7,982 nucleotides of DNA from an uncultured Oscillospiraceae bacterium (GTDB lineage: Bacteria; Bacillota; Clostridia; Oscillospirales; Oscillospiraceae), in contig CANQUO010000096.1 in the NCBI GenBank assembly GCA_947627085.1, positions 1 through 7,982 of the forward strand, written 5' to 3'. Of the stretch, positions 1 to 4,302 are shown piece after piece. Position 1 is the first letter of the stretch, and each line of letters begins with the position of its first letter. The translations under genes were made by a program, and so were the position numbers. The notes beneath the pieces are model-generated. The model saw nothing but the letters and a program-made list of their open reading frames with translations, was not told the DNA's origin and searched no databases.

Positions 1-1
1 G

Positions 2-766
2 CCCGACGGTAAGTGGCAGATACTCGATGTATACCGCCCCAAAGCCGCCGAGGGGAAGGCCCTCCCCGTTATCGTCAGCGTCCACGGCGGCGGCTGGGTC
101 TACGGCACCAAGGAGACGTATCAGTTTTACTGCATGGACCTGGCGCGCCGGGGCTTTGCCGTTGTGAATTTTACCTACCGCCTCGCCCCGGAGAACAAAT
201 TCCCCGCAAGTCTGGAGGACACCTGCTCCGTTTTCAAATGGGTCCTCGATAACGCCGGAAAATACGGCTTTGACAGTGAGCGTATTTTCGCCGTGGGCGA
301 CTCCGCCGGCGGGCATATCCTGGCCCTTTTCTGCTCCATGTGCGTAAATCGCGCTTACGCCGGGAGATTTGATTTCGCCCCTCCCCCGGGCTTTGTCCCC
401 ACCGCCGTGGCCCTCAACTGCGGAGCCTACCACCACGAGCCGCCAACAGACCCCATGATCTCCTCCCTCATGCCCCAGATACTCCCCAATGGCGGCACGG
501 CCGAGGAATTTGACACCGTGGACGCGGTGCGGCATGTGTGCCCCGGCTTCCCGCCCACCTTCCTTATGACGAGCACCGGCGACTTTTTGAGGGACGACGC
601 CGCGCTCATGGCCGGGAGCCTTATAAAAGCCTCGGCGCCCTTCGAGCTACACTATTACGGCGATAGCAAAAATGTCCTGGGCCACGTGTTCCATGTAAAC
701 GTGCGCAGTGAGGACGGGCGGCTCTGCAATGACGGCGAGTGCGCGTTTTTCAAGAGATTTTGCTGA
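2..766 (+). CDS. Alpha/beta hydrolase, HSL-type carboxylesterase (5' end missing)
   Basis: Probable cytoplasmic carboxylesterase/lipase of the hormone-sensitive-lipase (family IV) group; substrate unknown. The open frame runs off the left edge without a start, leaving 254 residues of a family usually near 300, so only the N-terminal cap is missing. Numbering from the first visible codon, the oxyanion-hole motif HGGGW lies at 28-32 and the nucleophile elbow GDSAGG at 99-104 (Ser101). The probable acid is Asp194 in TGDFLRDD and the probable base His228 in LGHVFH, so a full Ser-Asp-His triad is present. YRLAPENKFPA at 59-69 is also typical of the group. The stop TGA overlaps the ribosome binding site of the next gene, so the two are very likely one operon with coupled translation. 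The esterase class is secure; the natural ester cannot be read from the sequence. Confidence 0.9.
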   Translation, partial: PDGKWQILDVYRPKAAEGKALPVIVSVHGGGWVYGTKETYQFYCMDLARRGFAVVNFTYRLAPENKFPASLEDTCSVFKWVLDNAGKYGFDSERIFAVGDSAGGHILALFCSMCVNRAYAGRFDFAPPPGFVPTAVALNCGAYHHEPPTDPMISSLMPQILPNGGTAEEFDTVDAVRHVCPGFPPTFLMTSTGDFLRDDAALMAGSLIKASAPFELHYYGDSKNVLGHVFHVNVRSEDGRLCNDGECAFFKRFC

Positions 767-783
767 GGAGGCGTACATAAAAA

Positions 784-1722
784 GTGCATGGCTTTGAGCT
801 TGCCTTCAGCGTGGTGGCGCCGCTGGTCGTCTACATGGCCATCGGGGCGCTCATCAAGGGGCTGAAGCTTTTCAGCGAGGATACGTTAAAGGAGATGAAC
901 ACCGTCATATTCAAGGTGTTCATCCCCCTGTCCCTCTTTTTCGATATCTACAACGCCGACCTGGGCTCCGCCGTCCAGTGGCCGCTTATGATCTGGACGC
1001 TTGTGCTCATCACCGCGTCATTTGTGGCGGCGCTCCTTTTGAGCAAAAAATTCATCTCCGACCGGGCCGACGTGCCCACGGTGACCCAGGGCATCTTCCG
1101 CTCCAACACCGTCCTCTTCGGCACCGTGATAACAAGCTCCATCGCCGGGGACGAGGGCTCGGCCATAATGGCCGCCTTGCTCGCGGTGGTGGTACCGTTG
1201 CTAAACATCCTGGCCGTCATAGACTTTGAGGTCATGCGCGGCGGGAAGGTGGACATCAAAAAGACGCTGTGGCAGATAGTGAAAAACCCGCTGGTGCTGG
1301 CGGGCGTGCTGGGTGCCCTTGTTAACCTCTCCGGTATACGCGTGCCGGAGTTTCTATACAAGCCCTTAAACGTCCTTGGCGATCTGGCCTCCCCCCTGGC
1401 GCTGGTGGTCCTGGGCGGGATGCTGTCCTTCAAGAGCATGATAGGCCACAAGGGGCGGCTCCTCACTGCGGTTGCCTGCCGTCTCGTGGTAGTACCGGTC
1501 ATATGTATCGCCATAATGGCGCTCCTCGGCTACCGTGGGGCCCCCATGGCGGCCCTTTTGGCCGTATTCGCCTCCCCCACCGCCGTGGCCTCCACGCCCA
1601 TGGCCCAGACCTTGGGCGGCAACGTGCGCCTGGCCGGGGAGATCGTGGCCCTGTCCACGGTGCTCAGCGTGGTGACCATCTTCCTCTTCACCGCCGCAAT
1701 GTCCTCGATGGGGCTATTTTAA
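784..1722 (+). CDS. AEC-family transporter (auxin efflux carrier / malonate permease type)
   Basis: A 312-residue inner-membrane carrier of the AEC family, whose bacterial members move malonate, malate and similar organic anions. Hydrophobic segments run through nearly the whole chain, consistent with about ten membrane helices in two halves. Family landmarks are the N-terminal segment with GALIKGLKLFSEDTLKEMN (21-39), FRSNTVLFGT (105-114) in the first half, NPLVLAGVLGAL (168-179), and the C-terminal ASPTAVASTPMAQ (263-275) followed by GEIVALSTVLS (285-295). The start is GTG: an in-frame TAA at 778-780 excludes anything upstream, and the ATG at 788 is out of frame. A GAGGAGG site (765-771) lies 12 bases upstream, rather long, and overlaps the esterase stop. 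With the esterase next door it may carry an acid released by ester hydrolysis; this is inference. A hairpin terminator follows. Confidence 0.9.
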   Translation: MHGFELAFSVVAPLVVYMAIGALIKGLKLFSEDTLKEMNTVIFKVFIPLSLFFDIYNADLGSAVQWPLMIWTLVLITASFVAALLLSKKFISDRADVPTVTQGIFRSNTVLFGTVITSSIAGDEGSAIMAALLAVVVPLLNILAVIDFEVMRGGKVDIKKTLWQIVKNPLVLAGVLGALVNLSGIRVPEFLYKPLNVLGDLASPLALVVLGGMLSFKSMIGHKGRLLTAVACRLVVVPVICIAIMALLGYRGAPMAALLAVFASPTAVASTPMAQTLGGNVRLAGEIVALSTVLSVVTIFLFTAAMSSMGLF

Positions 1723-1729
1723 CTATAAC

Positions 1730-1763
1730 TGTCGTAAAAAGGCCTGACGGCCTTTTTACGACA
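1730..1763 (+). terminator. Rho-independent terminator after the AEC gene
   Basis: GTCGTAAAAAGGCC at 1731-1744 and its exact complement at 1749-1762 form a 14-bp stem around the loop TGAC, extended by one T-A pair. The AAAAAGGCC...GGCCTTTTT core, with the T-run in the stem, is the usual form of an intrinsic terminator and could work on both strands. It begins eight bases after the AEC stop codon. Confidence 0.8.
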
Positions 1764-1776
1764 ATAGAGAACGTGC

Positions 1777-1818
1777 GGAATAAATTTTTGAATTTTGCGA
1801 AATTCAAAAATTTATTCC
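1777..1818. other. Long AT-rich hairpin
   Basis: A perfect inverted repeat: the arms at 1777-1795 and 1800-1818 give 19 base pairs around the loop TGCG. It is much longer than a terminator needs, is A/T-rich and lacks the GC clamp of the first hairpin. At the same place in the second repeat copy a GC-containing 15-bp hairpin of unrelated sequence is found (6957-6989). Confidence 0.75.
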
Positions 1819-1821
1819 TGC

Positions 1822-1862
1822 TGTCACGCCGCGCGCGCCGCAAGCGGCACACTTGCGTGACA
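1822..1862. other. Nested GC-rich hairpin
   Basis: TGTCACGC (1822-1829) pairs with GCGTGACA (1855-1862), 8 bp. Inside it GCCGC (1837-1841) can pair with GCGGC (1844-1848). The outer left arm is part of the conserved TTCCTGCTGTCAC motif. The matching outer right arm is absent from the second repeat copy, so this stem may be specific to this copy. Confidence 0.6.
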
Positions 1863-1868
1863 AAAGGT

Positions 1869-1901
1869 AATTTTCGCGACGTACATGCCGCCGCGAAAAT
1901 T
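1869..1901. terminator. Hairpin with following T-rich run, possible terminator
   Basis: AATTTTCGCG (1869-1878) pairs perfectly with CGCGAAAATT (1892-1901), 10 bp, around a 13-base loop. The top strand continues TTGTTTTGATT, so it could terminate rightward transcription; the loop is larger than in classical terminators. Confidence 0.4.
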
Positions 1902-1923
1902 GTTTTGATTGGTTTAGACAAGT

Positions 1924-1952
1924 TAAAGACCGGGCAAAATGTCCGGTCTTTA
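1924..1952. terminator. Bidirectional terminator at the ohrR 3' end
   Basis: AAAGACCGGGC (1925-1935) and GTCCGGTCTTT (1941-1951) form an 11-bp stem, with one G-T pair, around the loop AAAAT, extended by one T-A pair. On the bottom strand it lies 14 bases beyond the regulator's stop codon and reads into TTTAACTT, fitting termination of the flavodoxin-ohrR transcript. On the top strand it is followed by a T-rich run, so it can act in both directions. Confidence 0.75.
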
Positions 1953-1966
1953 TGTTTTATGGAGAT

Positions 1967-2413
1967 TTATTTATTTTCAGCTGTGACTCCCAGGAGCTTG
2001 TAGAGTAGATTATAGAGCTGTGTCGCTTCCTCCTGGTCAAGATCGATGCTCTCGCCCATTGCGCCGGGTATCTCAAGCGCCTCGTCCCGAAGGGCCATGC
2101 CCTTGTCGGTGACCCTGACAATGAGGTTCCTCTCGTCCTTGTCTGAGCGCGCCCTTGTCACCAGCCCCTTGGCCTCCATCTTCTTAAGAAGCGGCGTCAG
2201 AGTCCCGGAGTCGAGATATAGACACTCCCCAAGCTCCTTCACGTTTACCTGGCGCCTCTCCCAGAGTACAAGCATGGCTATGTACTGCGTGTACGTAAGG
2301 TCGATCCTGTCAAGGTACGGCTTATACTGCTTGATGATCTCCCGGGAGCACGCGTAAAGGGGGAAGCATATCTGGTTTTTAAGCTTCAGCGCCTCGTACT
2401 TCTGCTCTTTCAT
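1967..2413 (-). CDS. ohrR: OhrR-type MarR-family redox-sensing regulator
   Basis: A 148-residue winged-helix repressor of the MarR family, closest by eye to Bacillus subtilis OhrR, which senses organic hydroperoxides through one reactive cysteine. Key residues are in register: Cys16 in KNQICF, with Tyr30 and Tyr41, matches Cys15, Tyr29 and Tyr40 of B. subtilis OhrR. The recognition region is LYLDSGTLTPLLKKME (65-80) and the wing is around RSDKDERN (89-96). Two further cysteines (22 and 64) are present. The start is the ATG preceded by GGGAGG (2421-2426) at 7 bases; a TTG at 2428 would place that site inside the coding region and is rejected. It lies 55 bases downstream of the flavodoxin gene on the same strand and probably shares its promoter. 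No ohr gene is in the window. MarR family is certain; peroxide sensing is inferred from the residues. Confidence 0.85.
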   Translation of the reverse strand: MKEQKYEALKLKNQICFPLYACSREIIKQYKPYLDRIDLTYTQYIAMLVLWERRQVNVKELGECLYLDSGTLTPLLKKMEAKGLVTRARSDKDERNLIVRVTDKGMALRDEALEIPGAMGESIDLDQEEATQLYNLLYKLLGVTAENK

Positions 2414-2452
2414 ATCATTTCCTCCCAACGTTCTCTCATTGTGTTATATAAA

Positions 2453-2466
2453 CCCTTTCTAAAGGG
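2453..2466. promoter_or_regulatory. Short palindrome between the flavodoxin and ohrR genes
   Basis: CCCTTT and AAAGGG separated by two bases form a 6+6 inverted repeat two bases beyond the flavodoxin stop and 39 bases before the ohrR start. On the coding strand it is followed by TTTATATAAC. It could be a weak attenuating hairpin or an operator with an internal promoter; neither is shown. Confidence 0.35.
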
Positions 2467-2468
2467 CC

Positions 2469-2885
2469 TTATCCAAGCTTTTTAAGGGCGCTCTCGGCAA
2501 AATCCGCGGCGGCCTTCATATCCGCCTCGTCGGGGCGTCCCTTGTGGGCGAAGTGGAACTGGCCGCGGCAGTGGAATTCATCGCTTGCCAGCTCCACGCC
2601 GGACTCGTCCGCGACCTTTTTCACCGGCTTGTAGGTAGACTTCATCATGGCGGAGGTGCCGAAGAGGACGATTTTCCCGATGTTCCACTTGTTAGCCCTA
2701 ATGAACTCCTTCACCGCGTCGTCCACGTCAAAGGCGTAGTAGGAGCATCCCAGGAAAAGTATGTCGGCCCTCTCCAAAAGCCCCTTGTCCACCGTGCACG
2801 CCTCCACGCCAAGGCGGGCGGCGATTGCGTCGGCCAGTTTTTTCGTGTTGCCTGATCTTGTGTAATACCGTACCGCCACATTCAT
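2469..2885 (-). CDS. Flavodoxin-like FMN-binding protein
   Basis: A 138-residue cytoplasmic flavodoxin-fold protein, expected to bind FMN and shuttle electrons. The N-terminal strand and phosphate loop are clear: VAVRYYTRSGNTKKLA (3-18), with the T-x-S-G-N-T signature at 9-14. LGCSYYAFDVDD (45-56) and FGTSAM (75-80) fill the positions of the FMN-contacting loops. Its length matches short-chain flavodoxins. Cysteines 30, 47 and 106 are unusual for a plain flavodoxin and might be redox active. The start ATG has AGGAGG (2895-2900) nine bases upstream and lies behind a well-formed promoter. It is first in a probable two-gene unit with the OhrR regulator. A flavodoxin next to a MarR regulator also recalls BilS and BilQ of bilirubin-reductase operons, but no reductase gene is present here. 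The electron partner is unknown. Confidence 0.85.
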   Translation of the reverse strand: MNVAVRYYTRSGNTKKLADAIAARLGVEACTVDKGLLERADILFLGCSYYAFDVDDAVKEFIRANKWNIGKIVLFGTSAMMKSTYKPVKKVADESGVELASDEFHCRGQFHFAHKGRPDEADMKAAADFAESALKKLG

Positions 2886-2906
2886 GGCATCAAACCTCCT
2901 AATGTC

Positions 2907-2917
2907 GGACCTTGTCC
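2907..2917. promoter_or_regulatory. Possible operator just downstream of the transcription start
   Basis: GGAC and GTCC separated by three bases form a small inverted repeat about 3 to 13 bases past the predicted start site of the flavodoxin transcript. The position would suit repression, for example by OhrR itself. It is short and does not resemble the known B. subtilis OhrR box, so support is weak. Confidence 0.3.
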
Positions 2918-2926
2918 TTTTACCCT

Positions 2927-2955
2927 ATTATACGCCTATCTTTCGACGATTGCAA
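2927..2955 (-). promoter_or_regulatory. Sigma-A-type promoter for flavodoxin-ohrR
   Basis: On the bottom strand TTGCAA (2950-2955) and a perfect TATAAT (2927-2932) are separated by exactly 17 bases. Transcription would start near 2920, leaving a leader of about 35 bases before the flavodoxin ATG. This indicates the flavodoxin-ohrR pair can be expressed apart from the chromate-transporter genes upstream. Confidence 0.75.
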
Positions 2956-2964
2956 GCGGGACAT

Positions 2965-3000
2965 CGCAAGAAGTACAAACTTCTACGCAAGAAGTACAAA
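2965..3000. repeat. Tandem 15-bp direct repeat upstream of the flavodoxin promoter
   Basis: CGCAAGAAGTACAAA occurs exactly twice, at 2965-2979 and 2986-3000, with a 21-base period (two helical turns). The first unit also sits in an inverted repeat, AGAAGT and ACTTCT around ACAA (2969-2984). The block ends 10 bases upstream of the -35 hexamer, a position typical of an activator or cooperative regulator site. Confidence 0.6.
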
Positions 3001-3028
3001 TTTTATGGTAGCAACTTCCATATCTGCC

Positions 3029-3646
3029 TCACGCTCCGGCAAATTTAAACAGTATCCCCACCGCCGCGGAGAGGCCGATGAAGCAAATGGGGTGGAGCTT
3101 CTTTGTAAATTTCACCCATCTCGTCAAAATCAGCAGTACAGCCGCCAGTATGAGCGCCCGCCAGTCGACGAAGGTGACGAGCTTTGCGATGTCCAGCTTT
3201 GCGTTCGCAATGCCCGGCTTTACGAACACCTCCAGCGCCACCGATAGCCCCGCCGAGGCTATAAGGGCCACTGAGGCGGGCCGAAGGCCGTAGAAGGCGG
3301 ACTTTACAAGCTTCGACTCCCCGAATTTTTCCAGCATACTGGCAATTATCACAATTACGATGATGGAGGGCGCTATGAGCCCCAGGGTGGCCACCACCGC
3401 CCCCAAAACGCTCCCCAGGATGCCTCCGGCGCTCCCGCCGGTGGTGTAGCCCACGTAGGTGGCCATATTGACGCCGATGGGGCCGGGGGTGGATTCGCTC
3501 ACCGCCAGCATGTCCGCCAGCTGTGCCCTGGTGAACCAGCCGGTATCGTCGGCCATTTTCTGCAAAAAAGGCAGTGTGGCAAGTCCCCCGCCAACGGAGA
3601 AAAGGCCGGTCATGAAAAATTCGTAAAATAACCTTAAAAATATCAT
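3029..3646 (-). CDS. Chromate transporter (CHR family), second short-chain subunit
   Basis: A 205-residue membrane protein, the second half of a short-chain CHR pair. Such proteins usually act in twos and correspond to the two homologous halves of long ChrA, an exporter of chromate. The CHR signature is clear: SVGGGLATLPFLQKM (17-31), SESTPGPIGVNMATYVG (50-66) and the later GLRPASVALIAS (120-131). Several hydrophobic stretches follow. The start ATG shares the sequence ATGA with the stop of the upstream partner, a 4-base overlap, with GGAGG (3654-3658) seven bases before the start; translation is coupled and a heteromeric complex is likely. B. subtilis has a comparable pair (YwrA/YwrB). The true substrate may be another oxyanion; chromate is the family label only. 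Confidence 0.88.
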   Translation of the reverse strand: MIFLRLFYEFFMTGLFSVGGGLATLPFLQKMADDTGWFTRAQLADMLAVSESTPGPIGVNMATYVGYTTGGSAGGILGSVLGAVVATLGLIAPSIIVIVIIASMLEKFGESKLVKSAFYGLRPASVALIASAGLSVALEVFVKPGIANAKLDIAKLVTFVDWRALILAAVLLILTRWVKFTKKLHPICFIGLSAAVGILFKFAGA

Positions 3647-4179
3647 TTCCGCGCCTCCAGACTCTTTATGGTCACTCCCGCCAGCGCCGCCAGCACCACG
3701 AATATCACCGGCGTCACGTCAAGGAACACGGCGAGGAGAAGGACTATAACGAATATCCCACAGCCCCAGGCGTCCTTCACCGCCGATTTCCACAGCTTTA
3801 TGACCGAGTTCAATATGAGCACGCACACGCAGACGCGTATGCCCGCGAAGGCGTTGGCCACCCAAGCAAGGTGTGAAAAGTTGGTGATTATCCCCGCGAG
3901 GACCGTTATTATCACAAGGGACGGGAATACAACGCCAAGAGTAGTCACTATCCCGCCGATGGTCCCGTGCTTTTTGTGCCCGATGAAGGTGGCGGTGTTC
4001 ACCGCGATTATCCCCGGCGTGCACTGGCCGATGGCGTAGTAGTCCGTCAGCTCCTCGGCTGTGGCCCAGCCGTTTTTATCCACGATCTCCCGCTCCAATA
4101 TCGGGAGCATCGCCATCCCCCCGCCGAAGGTCATAACGCCCACCTTGGCGAAGGTGAGAAACATCTTTAAAAGCTCCAT
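3643..4179 (-). CDS. Chromate transporter (CHR family), first short-chain subunit
   Basis: A 178-residue membrane protein, partner of the subunit encoded just downstream. It has TFGGGMAMLPILERE (17-31) and AIGQCTPGIIAVNTATFIG (49-67), the CHR N-terminal signature, then mostly hydrophobic segments to the end. The start is the ATG at 4177-4179, with AGGAG (4189-4193) nine bases upstream. The longer open frame to 4254 would add 25 poorly conserved residues encoded across the likely promoter and is rejected. It is the first gene of the leftward group and is divergent from the SLH gene, with 123 bases between the starts. The pair probably extrudes an oxyanion across the membrane; expression may be controlled from the AT-rich region near 4200-4235. 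Confidence 0.88.
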   Translation of the reverse strand: MELLKMFLTFAKVGVMTFGGGMAMLPILEREIVDKNGWATAEELTDYYAIGQCTPGIIAVNTATFIGHKKHGTIGGIVTTLGVVFPSLVIITVLAGIITNFSHLAWVANAFAGIRVCVCVLILNSVIKLWKSAVKDAWGCGIFVIVLLLAVFLDVTPVIFVVLAALAGVTIKSLEARK

Positions 4180-4204
4180 CAAATCCCTCTCCTTGAAGTA
4201 AAAT

Positions 4205-4216
4205 ACAGTATATTGT
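4205..4216. promoter_or_regulatory. Near-palindrome in the chromate-transporter promoter region
   Basis: ACAGTATATTGT is a 12-base near-palindrome (10 of 12 positions symmetric). It lies in the AT-rich region where the leftward chr promoter should be: TTGGCT, a 17-base spacer and TGTATT can be drawn on the bottom strand, both hexamers 4 of 6 matches. Its outer bases resemble the TACA...TGTA form of some MarR/OhrR boxes. It is a weak operator candidate only. Confidence 0.3.
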
Positions 4217-4244
4217 GTAATTTCAGCCAATGTGCCGCAACGGG

Positions 4245-4273
4245 TTGATTTCATTTGGTTTTCATGTTAATAT
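4245..4273 (+). promoter_or_regulatory. Candidate promoter for the SLH protein gene
   Basis: TTGATT (4245-4250), a 17-base spacer and TAATAT (4268-4273) precede the SLH gene by 29 bases. Both hexamers match consensus at 4 of 6 positions, so this is plausible but not strong. Confidence 0.4.
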
Positions 4274-4302
4274 TATGTCAACTTATCCACCCGGGAGGCA
4301 CT

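Larger units (their letters stand above)
1729..1885 (+). repeat. Structured intergenic repeat, copy 1
   Basis: First copy of an element also found at 6911-7042. In order it has a 14-bp hairpin beginning GTCG (1731-1762), a linker with GAAC and GCG (1763-1776), a 19-bp hairpin (1777-1818), the motif TTCCTGCTGTCAC (1815-1827, overlapping the hairpin's 3' arm), a GC-rich hairpin, and TTTTCGCGACGTACA ending near 1885. The two copies share these linkers but not the stem sequence of the second hairpin. The element starts eight bases after the AEC stop codon, in the space between two convergent genes. The outer limits are approximate. The family is not one I recognise. Confidence 0.6.

Noticed and set aside
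948..1514. Long open frame on the bottom strand inside the AEC gene
   Set aside because: It is the antisense of a clearly recognised carrier, rich in Arg, Ser and Thr, with no family motif and no ribosome binding site; a GC-driven shadow.
1729..1901. Insertion sequence or transposon remnant
   Set aside because: No transposase reading frame, and no terminal inverted repeats enclosing the element as a whole that I could find. The inverted repeats are internal hairpins, so a plain structured repeat is the safer call.
1503..2003. 166-codon open frame spanning the AEC end and the intergenic hairpins
   Set aside because: It reads through a terminator and four inverted repeats out of frame with the AEC gene and shows no motif.
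2965..3000. CRISPR-like direct repeats
   Set aside because: Only two 15-base units with a 6-base gap; far too short, and placed as a promoter-proximal regulatory site.
3668..4039. 123-codon open frame opposite the first chromate-transporter gene
   Set aside because: Thr/Ile/Pro-rich antisense reading of a conserved CHR protein; no ribosome binding site.
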